From Liquidambar formosana (lineage: Eukaryota; Streptophyta; Magnoliopsida; Saxifragales; Altingiaceae), in contig CM077833.1 in assembly GCA_039720395.1 (NCBI GenBank), forward strand, positions 13,515,133-13,579,132: a stretch of DNA of 64,000 nucleotides, in the 5' to 3' direction. Under the pieces are notes generated by a model. The model saw nothing but the letters and a program-made list of their open reading frames with translations, was not told the origin of the DNA and made no database searches. The translations under genes were made by a program, and so were the position numbers. This document shows positions 42,304-54,447 of this stretch, in pieces (position 1 is the first letter of the stretch; every line of letters starts with the position of its first letter).

Positions 42304-43585
42304 TGTTGTCCCAAGTAATTAACCCTAGAGGGGGGGTGAATAGGGTTATTGGCCAATTAAAAAAAAATTATTAGCAAACAAAATTCAGATTATAGCAAAT
42401 AGAGATATCTCAACAATAAATAGTAGAGAGAGTAAGAGAATAAGAATGCAAACACAAGATTTAACGAGGTTCAGCCTTCCCGCCTACGTCCTCGCCTCAA
42501 GAGCTCGCTTGAGGATTCACCAATCCACTATCACTCTCCTTCAAGGTGGAGCAGCAAACCTTTACAACTCAAGTGCTTTCAACTAACACTTGATCAGCCA
42601 CACTTTCTCAAGTGCAAAGAATAGGGTTATCACCAACCCTTGATTACAAATTTGTAGAGATGAAATTTGTGTACAAAGAAACTCTCTTTAAGAGTGAATA
42701 ACACAGAGATTAAAGCTCAGCTCTCTTCTAATTGATTGCTCAATGAATGCTCTTAATGAATTTAGGGCTTAAAGAATGAAAATAATGAATTCTCTTGTAT
42801 TGATCCTCATAAATGCATTTGAATCATTGTTTATATAGGCATTAGGCATAATATGACCGTTTGGTGCAATAAATGCCAGGAAAGAGCCGTTTGGTGGCAT
42901 TTAATGCTTCAACAACCTTTCAAAAACTAGCCGTTGGAGTTCTGAGATCGCACAATCAGTCGACTGAATACTCAATTCAGTCCACTGATTTGCTAAATCA
43001 GTCGACTGAATTGGGAAATCAGTGGACTGATTTGAGCAGAATCAAAAGACAGGAGCAGGGGACCTCTTCTGCTTAAATGAGTCGACTGATTTGAGAAATG
43101 AGTCGACTGAAATGGGCAGAAATGAACTATAATGGATATTTTACAAATTTAAATCGATCGAGTTCATTTGTATCAACTTAGGCTTTGTTCAAGTGATGAA
43201 TTAAGTTTACCCAAGGATCCTAAGGTCCATCTAGGTCAATGGAGCGATCATTTGAGCAATCAAGTACATCAAAAAAACTAATAACCTCACTCATAGCTAT
43301 TTAAGTATCTTCATTGACGATGCTAGCTTGGTCTTGAGTGATCGTAGGTCTTTTGCATGCTTTCTATGCTCGTATGCTTTTGTGCTTGATTATCCTTGAT
43401 ATTATAAGCATGTGTGCTTTGAGTTCCATGATATAGATATGCCTTTTTGCTTCATTTGGATCCATATGCTCGAGTACCTAGCTTTGATTATAATCTTGAC
43501 AAATAAACCATTAGTACTAACATCGATCCTTTGTTATCATCAAAATCTCGGATATGCCCTTGGTTATATAACCTTGGGGCCAACA
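42304..43585 (+). mobile_element. Solo LTR, probably Ty1/copia type
   Basis: It opens with TGTTGTCCCAAGTAATTAACCC and a G-run followed by GTGAATAGGG, a common opening of plant copia LTRs. It closes with TTGTTATCATCAAAATC...GGGCCAACA. At 42955-43110 it holds a cluster of perfect TCAGTCGACTGA palindromes and one-base variants (TCAGTGGACTGA). No matching target duplication was found, so the ends may be off by a few bases or the copy truncated. Confidence 0.6.
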
Positions 43586-43741
43586 ACCCTCTATCCTTCT
43601 CTTTCCTTTCCCTTTTCTTTTCCTTCACGGTCTTTCTTTCTATGCATTGAGGATTGTACCCTGTGCATTGATCCAATGTATTTTGTAACCCACTAATGCA
43701 TGAGTTACAAGCCCCAATGCGGGTGTTGATATAAGTTATAT

Positions 43742-43750
43742 TAGCATATG

Positions 43751-43781
<31 letters not shown>
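43742..43781. repeat. (TA)n microsatellite
   Basis: About 18 uninterrupted TA units beginning after GCATATGC. Confidence 0.9.
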
Positions 43782-43782
<1 letters not shown>

Positions 43783-44212
43783 CACGTGTTCGGTGCCTCA
43801 TGCACCACCGTTCTCTTCCTCTCAGTCTTTTTTTTTCCTTTCTTTTTTTGACAGTTGCCTCGTGTGCTAAATTAGCCTAATTAAATTATATTTAATTATC
43901 TATCTAATTTCATTATTAATTATCATAATATATATATACATGAGAATGATCCGGACTGTCTCATACAGGATTGCACAGTCAGGAGCCATGCGATCTATCC
44001 CGGACGATCCGCACTCAAACATCTTCCTATATATATAGAGTAAAAGGGTAAAATTGGAAACTAAGATTAATGAGTCACATAACAATGTATTAAATAGCTT
44101 ACCTTAATATGCGTACCTAGTCAAAGTTGTTCAAATAATTTGGGATGGAGGGAATATTAATATTACTATGATATAGCCACCTTATTGTTTAGAAGGCTTC
44201 AACCTCATATTT

Positions 44213-44360
44213 CTGCTAATGGTCTTCGAGTCTAATGGCGTATTCCATCCCAATAGAGATATAGGATATGCGAAGGTCTTGATTTTGATTCCACGTGGGT
44301 ACTTATGTCTGTGTGTTACTGTGTTCTCTTATCGTTTGACAAAAAAAAAAAAAAAAAAAC
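44213..44360 (+). mobile_element. Degenerate tRNA-derived SINE
   Basis: A box-A-like GTCTAATGGCG and a decayed box B (GGTCTTGATTTTGATTCC) lie about 45 bp apart. They are followed by a short body with TGTCTGTGTGTTACTGTG and a 20-base A-run at 44340-44360. The layout is that of a plant SINE; no target duplication was identified. Confidence 0.4.
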
Positions 44361-44870
44361 TTGTCTTTCTATTTATATTATTAATATTAATAATTAGTAG
44401 GCTTCACGTGAGCAAAATAATAAGTATAAGGCCACAAAACAATATCGTATTTAATCGACCCGGCAGACGACTTAGCCCAACCAATAGTTTTTGACAGGCT
44501 TACATTCAACTTGACAAGACAATATGTTGAGGAGATGGATTCAATCAGTCCATTCATTCCTGCCCTTCATGGTAGGAACTGACCGTGATGGAACTTTTTT
44601 CCTTCCCATATATAAGAGGTAGGCTAACTCAGAGTCTATAAATTGAAGAAGACTCCTCAGATTTAAGACGAAAACTCTTGATTTTGTTTTTTTATTCTTG
44701 CTCTTTGTGGAAAGTTTTTGGGTTTTTTTTTTTTTTTTTTTTTTCTGGTAGTAAAAGAGTATCTCTTTCTTTTATTTTATTCTTTTCTTTCTAATTTTAG
44801 CTGATGTCACATTAGATTTGTGGGATCGGACAACTCATGTTTTTTTTTTTTTTTTTTTTTGTGTCATTAG

Positions 44871-45098
44871 ATGGCTTCCAAACAGGACGAAAGAAAGTTG
44901 AAAACTTTACACAAATGTATAAATATGGCTAAAAGAACAGGTGACACCCTTAATTGGTTTAATATCCACCAAGAAGTCCTAAAACTAGGGCTTACTGGAT
45001 ATGATAGAGGTCAATTAAATGCGCGTTACTATTTTGAGAAGGTAATATATTATTACTTTATATTATTTTTAGTTTGATTCACTTTTAAATTATCTTGG

Positions 45099-45142
<44 letters not shown>

Positions 45143-45440
45143 CTGGGGTGGTTAGACATCATCCAAGATAAACTTCTGAGGTTTTGCTTAGGTCGGTGAC
45201 CCTCTCATTATTGCTTTTATGAGTATTCTTGGAGTTCTGTTTGCAACTCAACTTATTTCAAACAAGACATATACGGAAGGTTACGAGTTGCTTCCAAAGA
45301 AGGCAACATATTTAAATGTCTTTATCGACATTGAAGATGATAAAATGAGGAAAATCAGTTTGAAAAAAGAGATTGAAAAAGTGAAACAAAAGATCATAGA
45401 AAAAGAGGAAAGAAACGCAAATGAAGCAAGACCGAGTTAA
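44871..45440 (+). CDS. Small two-exon gene, function unknown
   Basis: Exon 1 (44871-45041, 57 codons from ATG) ends GQLNARYYFEK at a GTAATA donor. Exon 2 (45192-45440) begins after a TTTGCTTAG acceptor in phase 0 and ends with a stop, giving about 139 residues. The N-terminal part is lysine-rich with WFNIHQEVLKLGL. The middle has a short hydrophobic stretch, LIIAFMSILGVLFATQLI, which could be a membrane segment. The C-terminal 30 residues are an amphipathic charged helix (KKEIEKVKQKIIEKEERN). The intron holds a 42-base T-run. I do not recognise the family. It may be part of a larger gene with the exons at 45596 and 46217. Confidence 0.45.
45101..45142. repeat. Poly(T) tract of 42 bases
   Basis: An uninterrupted T-run inside the intron of the small two-exon gene. 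Shorter T-runs occur at about 44724-44744 and 44840-44858. Confidence 0.9.
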
Positions 45441-45465
45441 ATGTACTTTTTTTTTGGGGGGGTTA

Positions 45466-45648
45466 GTTAAGGTGTTTACAAGTCTCTATGTCAAGCGGCT
45501 TGTATTTTTTCCGTCTTTCAATTATTAATGGTAATATTTATTTGGCTTATCGTGAGCAAAATTTATATATATATATATATATATATTAGTTGCAGACAGA
45601 AACAATTCAAGTCGCTTGATATAGAGACTCGTAAACACGACTCTTATA
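45466..45648. repeat. Inverted repeat with about 45-bp arms overlapping an exon
   Basis: The left arm (about 45470-45515, containing GTCTCTATGTCAAGCGGCTTG) is largely complementary to the right arm (about 45595-45645, containing CAAGTCGCTTGATATAGAGAC). The loop of about 80 bp contains a TA microsatellite. The right arm contains the start of an exon-like ORF, so the left arm looks like an inverted copy of that exon's edge. Confidence 0.6.
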
Positions 45649-46313
45649 TTAATTGGGATAGTATTATTAGCGAACTTGCCAATGAGGATTTCTACTATAA
45701 AATAGAACAATTGAAAGAGAAACGCAAAAGAATACTTGAATCTTCTAGAAAAATTTCCAAGTTCGAGACAGGTAAGTGTGGATGGGAATGCATACAGAGT
45801 AATAGTGCTTACAGCAACCCACCGCCACGGTCCATGGACCCATCACCCATAGAACCTAAACTTCCTGAGAGACTAGCATAGCAACCCACTGCCAAGGCCC
45901 CCACTTAAATCTTAGGTTGTCTTAGCGGGGAATCGAACCCATGATCATGTGCCTAACCACACAATCACAAGTTCGTCCTCACCTACTGGGCTACCCAAGG
46001 GTGAGTACGTATTTTATTTTCACATGGTGTATGGTTTTGTTGATTAGAAACCCCCCACAAAACAAGCGAAAGAACTCCATAGAAATGGGTAGAATAGAGA
46101 GTATTTTGCTCAAGTCTTTCTATTTTCTCAACGGGCAAGCTTGTCTACATCAGCCTGTAGTTCAGGTTGTAAACCTCCAGCAGGATCTTCTTAACATCTC
46201 ATTTTTTGTAATGCAGATATCATCGGTGTTGTCGTAGACATGGCTTCATCGAGGCAGCTGACCACATCATACGGCCCAAGCATTGTGCAAGAGGCAATAT
46301 TGATCAATCAAGA
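45596..46313 (+). pseudogene. Exon pair of an unrecognised gene, with a SINE in its intron
   Basis: The first exon (45596-45771) follows a TAGTTGCAG acceptor, reads SYINWDSIISELANED and QLKEKRKRILESSRK, and ends at a GTAAGT donor. The next acceptor (TAATGCAG at 46216) opens an exon reading IIGVVVDMASSRQLTTSYG and PSIVQEAILI; the two join in frame. IIGVVVDM faintly recalls the OB-fold start of replication protein A-like proteins, but this is too weak to name. A minus-strand SINE fills most of the intron. No start or stop is assigned, so it is probably part of a disrupted gene. Confidence 0.4.
45785..46001 (-). mobile_element. tRNA-derived SINE
   Basis: On the minus strand the element starts near 46001 with GGGTAGCCCAGTAGG, including a good Pol III box A (45982-45993). 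Box B, GGGTTCGATTCC (45929-45940), is a perfect match to the consensus. The body runs to about 45785. No clean target duplication or tail was found. Confidence 0.7.
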
Positions 46314-46349
46314 GTATGATTTTTCTTATATTTGCTGCTATTCAAATGT

Positions 46350-47416
46350 TTGAACACAAGTTCCAATATTAATTTCACAAATAATACATAACTAATTTTT
46401 TCAATCTTTTGACACATTCCTTTCAAATAAAGATTGATCCCCACACTGGTGAGCTTTTGGGGGCCATTTGTCCACAACGAATGTGCAACCCTCCTTCAAC
46501 AGCTAGCTGAAACCCAGTCGTTATAGCACTCAGGATGAATGTTACCAATTACAACTGTCAGTCATAACAGAGTTACCTTGTATAAGTTATTACACATTCA
46601 TTACATTCATTTGTTAGTAGAACCTAATTATAAATCAATGTAGTAAATTTATCTCCATTTTTATACAGTCTCTATACTTTGTTTTTATCTGATTAGGAAA
46701 TAATTTCACATCGGTGGGCAAAGAACTACTTCGGATTTCCTTTTTAAGTATCTTTAGACAGTATGTTGTGCTTTGTGTTCGATTCAATGCTTTCCATTTG
46801 ATTTTGCTTCCCACAGTTTCTTAAAACTACTTTTCCAGATACTGTACAATTATTTCAATTATTTACAGTTCCCATGGCTGTTGAACTATTTTTCTTCCAT
46901 TAAACTATAACGGTAGAAACATACATGTGTGTTGGTGGGTTTCCTATTGTCAGCATTGTGGTGTTCTTTGGTTAGAGATAAAAACATGTTTTGGGTGATT
47001 TTTTTTTGTATTTCATGAGATTTAGGATCTGTTTCCTATACTACGGTTATTATTAAACATTTTTCATATATTATATTCCTTTTTTTTTCCCTCCTTTTGC
47101 TTTTATTTCCCATGCTATTACATATTAATCATCACTTTTGTGACTGCTTATTTGTGTTCTTTGTTATTGCATCATTCTAATTTTAAATCCATCACGATGT
47201 AATAAAAATTTCATCATAAAACCAAAAAAAGTAATAACTACATAAAAATTCACCAGCCATTCTACTATTCCTAAACACAATTTGTATCATATCTTACAAG
47301 GCTGTCACTTTCGACCAAGAGTTCAAGCACACTGTTCATCTCACCAGATCACCCAGAAGCAATAGCTATGAAAAATTGGTGACTACCTACATCGTTTTTC
47401 TTCAACATAAAAGCTT
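46350..47416. other. No recognisable gene
   Basis: AT-rich, with stops in all frames. It could be the intron or flank of the exon-like pieces before 46313. A T/C-rich stretch lies near 47080-47110. Confidence 0.45.
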
Positions 47417-47421
47417 TACCA

Positions 47422-48041
47422 TGTTAGAATATAATAGATCGATAAATTTGCCAAGTTCATAAGCATGCATAAAAGTTAAAAGACTTCTTGCGTACCTGAA
47501 ACCTGCATTGATGCGCCATCCAGAGTTTTGAACCATCAAATCCAGTAGTACAGCAATGGTCTTCCACCCTCTCCACACAAACACTCTCTGTCTTTCAATG
47601 GGGCAAGACTATACTGAATAGAGCTAACAAGGTATATGTGAGGGTGGGGACCAATGCCCTATTTATAGAAGGATGGAATAGGATAAGCTTCCCATCATGA
47701 CTTATCCAACAAGAAAGCTATTTCTTATTTACCAAGAAAGCTCTTATCTTGTCCAACAAGTAAACCAATTTCTTATCCATAAAGAAAGTCATTTTCTTGT
47801 CCATCAAGAAAGGTATCTCTTATCCATTAAGAAAGGCATCTACACGTTCCTATCCATATCTCAATACACGTAATCACATGTGACTAAGGTGCACTATAAC
47901 CCATATGAACTTTATTAATCACAACCTTTATTGGGAATCCGGTACATCACGTTATCAATTTCTCATCAATCCGGGTTTTATAAAATATTAATTTTAATTT
48001 AATCAATGGCAGCCCACATGAATTTAAATAAAATTCTTACA
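47422..48041 (-). repeat. 3' LTR of the copia element
   Basis: 620 bp. It differs from the other LTR at about three sites, for example GCACTATAACC against GCACCATAACC. Confidence 0.93.
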
Positions 48042-48599
48042 TTCTCCCACTTGGGCAACATTGATTGAAAAAACACAAAACAATTTTCCGGATTGCATAA
48101 CTTTAGTGGCCACAGAAATTGAAAAGTGAATAACACCTTAGTATCATGATTCAGTCAAACAAGATCACCAATATCGAATCATAGAGGTAAATACACCCCT
48201 GTATAGTGTATGACCATTCTATGGTTACAAATATTAGGATACTTGTCCACATGAATCGCCAACAAATATGGATCGTGTAGTATGGAAGATAGCATACTGA
48301 ATGTGATTAAATTTATGCTATATCCAATTCGGTCCTCCTTTATGCTTCTAGCATGAAGCTAACTTTATGGTTTGCAAGAACCTTATACTTCATGGAAGCC
48401 CTTAAGACGGGGTCTAAATGTCTTAAGTTAATCGCACTCATAGGTGAAAAACTTCATACCGTATGAGTTACTTAAAGCGACTACACTCATAGGTGAAAAA
48501 CTTTATACCGTATGAGTTACTTAAAGCGAAACCGAATGCTTTAAGTCTGATATTGTATGCCTTTAATAGAAACCTACCATAAAGAAACAGATATACACA

Positions 48600-49290
48600 A
48601 AATATATGGCAGAAAGTAATCATAGCATTATGAGTTTTCATGTGAAAATAAATTTCCAAAATTAAAACAATTGCACCCGAAAACTGTATGGGTAGCCTAT
48701 GTATCCTTAGTGGGATCTAGCTAATACATAATTCTTTTTACATAAAACAACTCCCACTAACTTTTTACATGAAAACTCCCACTAGCTAAAAACATTAAAA
48801 GACTCAACTATCTCCATGTTAGTGACATGATTCTTGAACACCGATATATGTAATCCTTTAGTAAGTGGATTTGTCAACATTGCCTCAGTTCTAATGTGTT
48901 CAATTGCAATTTCCTAAGAAAATACTTAATTTTCATGTGTTTGGAACCAAACGACCTTTTATTATTCTTGGAATAGAAAACAACAGAATTGTTATCATAA
49001 AATATCTTTGTAGGTCTCACAATAGAATCCACTACCTGAAGTCAAGAAATAAAATTCTTGAGCTAAATAGCCTATATTGTAGCCTCATAACATGCTGTAA
49101 ATTATGCTTGCATGGTTGAAAATGCTACAGTAGTTTGCTTCATGTTCTTCCAAGAAATTACATCTTCAACAAACATAAAGATATGCCCTAACGTGGATTT
49201 CAAATCATTCAGACATCCACTAAAATCTTAATCTGCATAACCTATCACCTCAAGATTCTCACCTTTGCTATAGGTAAGCATAAAACCTTG

Positions 49291-49321
<31 letters not shown>

Positions 49322-51787
49322 TGCAAATACCGCATAACTTTCTTTGTAGCTTACCAATGTAGTTCATTAGGATTAGCTTGAAACCTACCAAGTACGTTAG
49401 TAGCAAAAGTTATATCTGGGTGAGTACAGACTTGAGCATCTCCCAAATGCTGAATCATAAGATTTGTCATTCATAAGTTCTTTCTCCATATCAGTCTTTG
49501 GGCACTGATCTTTAGTAAGTTTATCTCTTTTTATATTAATTGGGTACCTCATGAAGAGAACAATTTAACATATCAAACCTCTTAAGCACACGGTCAATAT
49601 ACGCTTTTGAGATAATCCTACAACACCACGATGTATATCTCTATGAATTTAAATTCCAAGAACATACAATACTTCCCCAAGATCTTTCATCTTGAAATGC
49701 TTGGATAAAAGAGATTAGCCGTTCAAAGTAAACTAATACTGCTACTGGCCAATAGAATGCCTTTAATATAAAGAATGAGAAAAATGAATTTACTCCCACT
49801 GACCCTGAGGTATATATACTGATTAATAGTATTTTCGACAAAATCATATGACCTCACTATCTCATACCACTGTTTTGATGCTTGTTTCAGATCATAAATA
49901 GACCTTTTCAATTTACACACCAAATGCTCCTAATATAAGGATCACCATTTGTGAAAGTGGTTTGATATCCATTTGATGCAACTTTAAATCAAAATATGCT
50001 ATAAGAACGATAATGATTCTAAAATCTATAACCTTTAGGCCTTTCAGGAAAATCAATGAAATAACAACTAATGGTTCAGGATTGAACTTCTTTTCTTGTG
50101 TATTGTAAATCCTAGTTTAACCCTACATCCCCAAACACGAAGGCGATTCAAACTAGGCTTCCTACCAGTCCAAAGTTTTAAAAAATATCTTAAGTACAGA
50201 TTTACTAGGAACCATATTGAAGATGTAAACAGTCATTTTAAGAACTTTTCCCCACAATGACTCTACTAAAACTAAATTGTAAATTATACTTCTTACCCTG
50301 TACTTTAAAGTACGGTTACACCTTTCAGCAACACAACTCTGTTATGGTGTTTCAGGCATGGTGTACTATGCAATAATACCACATTAGAGAAATAACAACC
50401 AAAATCTCCCAATTTACCATAGTATTCACCACCACGATCAAACCTCATAACCTTAATATTTCTCTCCAATTACTTCTCAATTTTAGCTATGAAGACTTTA
50501 AAGACATCAAGGCATTAAACTTATCTTGAATTTAAAAGACATGACCATAACAAGAAAAGTCATCAATGAAAGTGATGAAGTAACGATGAACATTTAATGT
50601 TGAAGTTGGAAAAGGACCACAAATACATATATGGTTGATTTCTAAGAGCTCCTGACTATGAGTGGAACATTTCTTCCTAGATTTGGTGAATTTTCCTTTT
50701 ATACAATCAATACAAAAACCATAATTCCCATAATCTAATTGATTAAGAATACCTTTCTTTTAATACTCTTTCAATCATTTTTCTTGAAATATGAACAAAT
50801 CGATTATGCCAAAACATAGGATCACGTACTGTATAACCCATCGATCAAACAACCATTTCCAACCTCACAAGAGTTATTAAACACGCTAAACCATTTTCAT
50901 TAAATGTGAAGGAAAATCCAAACATGACAAGTTTAGAAACATAAACTAAATCAAATGAAAAAACAGACTTTCATCGAATTCTAAAGTCTCCTATAACTTT
51001 GACTTCAAACTTCATGCTATTCCCTATGAACACATTCACCTCATCTTTGGTTGGTACCTTCTTGGTAACGAACCCCTTTATTCTCTTCTAAAGCCAAACC
51101 TTAAACCTACGACATTCCATCCTTATGTGCCCAAACTTCTTATAGTGATAACACTTAATCTTTCTTTTATTAATTCCTGGCCTTGAGGTGCATTAGGATT
51201 AGGAGCAGGCTTTCTATTATTTCCATTATTCCCACTGGTTTCCTATGTGGGTTAGAATGCCTATTTCCTTGTCCCCTATGTACAAGATTAGCATTCTCAT
51301 ATTTATCACGGTGAAGTTTTTCCTATTCTTGCACACAGACATAACCGAATTCATAAAGGCTCCACTTCTCCTTTGGGCATTGTAGGTTATATAAAGGAAG
51401 AGAATTGAGTCCCAAGTGAGCAAAGAAGGTATCTAATATGGGTACTTCTAAGGATTTCAAACTAGAAGCTAGGTTAACCATCTGCAAGATATACTTATGC
51501 ACATTCCCATAACCATCATATCTAAGATTAGTCAAAATGCTCATTAGGTTTCCTATTTCAGTCTTATCAAATTCTAAAAACTTCTGTTCCATTGCATTTA
51601 TGAATTATTTAACAGTTTTGCAATTAGGATTTCCACCACAAATGGTGTCAGACATGGATCTCTTCATAATTAAAAGACACATATGATTAGCCTTTTCCCA
51701 TTTTTCATATTTCAATTTCACATCCACATAATTCCCATATGTGGGCTTCAGAGGTACATCTTCTCTCAAGGCTAAGTCAAGATCCAT
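48600..51787 (-). pseudogene. Copia gag-pol remnants
   Basis: The gag start reads MDLDLALREDVPLKPT and YEKWEKANHMCLLIMKRS (51787-51605), continued by EIGNLMSILTNLRYDGYGNV at about 51592-51323. A zinc knuckle near 51112-51160 reads CYHYKKFGHIRMEC, with the second Cys lost. Integrase-like sequence (FITFIDDFSCYGHVF) lies near 50540-50660. RT has VCKLKRSIYDLKQASKQWY and KFIFLILYIKGILLAS at 49923-49730, where the catalytic YVDD has become YIKG. RNase H traces lie near 49000-49120. Stops and frameshifts throughout mean no functional polyprotein. Confidence 0.8.
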
Positions 51788-52554
51788 AAGTCCCAGAACA
51801 ATTTTTAAATCTTGCTGCTATTTCTTAAAATTGGTTCCGTTCAAAGTCACAATGGAGGATAGTTGGCTAGTAACAACTGAAGTGTTCAAAACTGAAGGTC
51901 ATAAATAAAATGCTATGTTAAACAAATTGCACTGAATTATTAAAGGCATAACTTTATGCTCTAATTTCTTTATGAGCTCTTATGGGGGTATACGTCACTC
52001 TACTGCAACCTCTCCTTTGGGTGGAGATCACAATAGGCACAATCCGCCCAACTGTATCACATTGCTAACCAATGAAAAACATACGGATTTTCAAAAGATT
52101 AATCACCTTTGGGCAGAAGAACCTTTATCAATCTATACATTTTCAATGATTACAATGTGCCATCATTTGGATTTAAACAAGCAACAATTTCCTTTGGGTC
52201 AACCATCACTTGTTAGAACCCAAATAATGCAGCTGCAATCCAAAAATACTGTAGACCAAGAAAACCCTATGATCTTCATGAATGGACCGCTTTGGCGGCT
52301 ACCCACCCAATCAACCAATAGGATCCACTTAGTACGGGATTGCCATATAGTCCATTAACAAGTTCCAATATAAATCATGTGGATATTTAAATCATGGGCA
52401 TAATTATTATTACACGTGCGTACGGATACTTGAATAACATATGACCATGATAATGTAAGAAAATAACATACTTCCTCATATTGGAAAAACTCAATAAAGA
52501 GAGCAATTAAAAACCATATATGAAAAATCTCAAGTTTCATGCTAATTCGCCCTC

Positions 52555-52585
<31 letters not shown>

Positions 52586-53350
52586 TTTTTTTTTTGGGGG
52601 GGAAAATGGTCAAATTCATACGGAAACCACCATTAACCTTGGTCGAGGTCTTTATTTCCACAGTGATTAAATACCATGTTAAACAATATAAAACCATTCT
52701 AAAACATCCGAAACATGAACTAGTATCAAAATTACCGAGTTTAGTGATTGAATTCTCTGTGAATTTGGAGTGTGAGTTCCCATGATTTTCAAGGCCATCT
52801 TAAAGTGTATTTCATAAACACAATAAATACTTTACCAAATATTTGTGACTATACAGAGTCAGCACTATTGCTTACGCTAAAAAGAGCATCTAGTGTCTAT
52901 ACTTCAAACATAAAATATGGGTTCTTTAGAGACTGTATTTCAATAAGTGGGACACGTACAGTAACATTACCAATATAGTGGCTGAGGTTGGAAAATTTGG
53001 TATTTTATATAAAATAACATTCTGAAAATTACATTAATGATGCAAATAAAATTTCTTAACAAATTCTGAATTGTAAAGTGTGTAATTTCACGCTTGTCAA
53101 GGCCAATGAAAGAATATATGGCATTCAACTTCTTATTTCATAACTCCATAAAAAAATTTTAATAAAACGTACATGGTTGGAAATATTATGATATAAGAAT
53201 CAAGGTTTGCATAGGATTTAGGCAAGATAGAAATTGAATGGCATCTAATGCGGTCTACAAAATTTCGGTTCCTCACAGTTTGATATTCTACGCAATTAAA
53301 ATTATAAATATTAAACTACATAATTGCAGCCTATGAATTTAAAGCAAATT

Positions 53351-53363
53351 GGCTCTGATACCA
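53351..53363 (-). other. Primer-binding site, initiator tRNA-Met type
   Basis: The minus strand reads TGGTATCAGAGCC two bases from the 5' LTR (53366-53984), the classical copia PBS. Confidence 0.9.
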
Positions 53364-53365
53364 AC

Positions 53366-53984
53366 TGTTAGAATATAATAGATCGATAAATTTGCCAAGT
53401 TCATAAGCATGCATAAAAGTTAAAAGACTTCTTGCGTACCTGAAACCTGCATTGATGCGCCATCCAGAGTTTTGAACCATCAAATCCAGTAGTACAGCAA
53501 TGGTCTTCCACCCTCTCCACACAAACACTCTCTGTCTTTCAATGGGGCAAGACTATACTGAATAGAGCTAACAAGGTATATGTGAGGGTGGGGACCAATG
53601 CCCTATTTATAGAAGGATGGAATAGGATAAGCTTCCCATCATGACTTATCCAACAAGAAAGCTATTTCTTATTTACCAAGAAAGCTCTTATCTTGTCCAA
53701 CAAGTAAACCAATTTCTTATCCATAAAGAAAGTCATTTTCTTGTCCATCAAGAAAGGTATCTCTTATCCATTAAGAAAGGCATCTACACGTTCCTATCCA
53801 TATCTCAATACACGTAATCACATGTGACTAAGGTGCACCATAACCCATATGAACTTTATTAATTACAACCTTTATTGGGAATCCGGTACATCACGTTATC
53901 AATTTCTCATCAATCCGGGTTTTATAAATATTAATTTTAATTTAATCAATGGCAGCCCACATGAATTTAAATAAAATTCTTACA
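53366..53984 (-). repeat. 5' LTR of the copia element
   Basis: 619 bp, ending TTCTTACA at 53984 and followed by the TACCA target duplication. Confidence 0.93.
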
Positions 53985-54133
53985 TACCATCCAACTGACA
54001 CTAATCCTCATTTCATAGAAATTCCCACATCAATTCCACGGCGCAACAGTCAAAATTTGTATAATGCTCAATTAATAGATTACAACTTTTTTTTATCTTA
54101 CACATTAAAACCTGTCCATTTTTCAGTTGACAG

Positions 54134-54425
54134 TGATGTAGAACAAATCTAGTTAGATTCCTATCTAGATTTGCTTAGGACCAAATCTAGTTAGATTCCT
54201 AACTAGGATTGTTTCCTTTCCTATTTTATTGCTTTCCTAAGTTTAGTAGAATTCCTTTTCCTAGTTTACTTAGAGTTCAAGTGTTAGTTCTTTATAAATA
54301 GGTCTGTAGCCTACGGGCAAGAATATAATTTTTTGATCAATAAAATTTTCAGAGTTTATTCTATTTTCTTTGTTCTTATTTTACAAGAAGACGGTGCTCT
54401 TCTTTTGCTACTTTCGCTACGCCTA
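54134..54425 (+). repeat. Left LTR of the chromovirus-like element
   Basis: About 290 bp, with TTTATAAATAG (about 54292-54302) as TATA box and CAATAAAA near 54339 as a possible poly(A) signal. It contains the near-direct repeat AAATCTAGTTAGATTCCTA twice. The 3' end lacks a clean CA and is placed by the primer site. Confidence 0.75.
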
Positions 54426-54427
54426 GT

Positions 54428-54440
54428 TGGTATCAAAGCC
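54428..54440 (+). other. Primer-binding site, tRNA-Met type
   Basis: TGGTATCAAAGCC differs by one base from the usual tRNA-iMet-type TGGTATCAGAGCC and lies directly after the left LTR. Confidence 0.8.
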
Positions 54441-54447
54441 AACCCTT

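Larger units (their letters stand above)
47422..53984 (-). mobile_element. Ty1/copia retrotransposon, non-autonomous or decayed
   Basis: Direct LTRs at 47422-48041 and 53366-53984 begin TGTTAGAATA and end TTCTTACA. TACCA target duplications are exact at 47417-47421 and 53985-53989. A primer site TGGTATCAGAGCC (minus) abuts the right LTR and a purine tract AAGTGGGAGAA (minus) abuts the left, so the element runs on the minus strand. Coding remnants follow copia order (gag, integrase, RT, RNase H) but are full of stops, whereas the LTRs differ by only about three changes. Confidence 0.93.

Noticed and set aside
42304..43585. Complete copia element
   Set aside because: Only one LTR-like segment is present, with no internal coding sequence or primer site.
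45925..46001. Functional tRNA gene
   Set aside because: Boxes A and B are good, but no acceptor-stem pairing or cloverleaf could be seen and the sequence continues into a SINE body.
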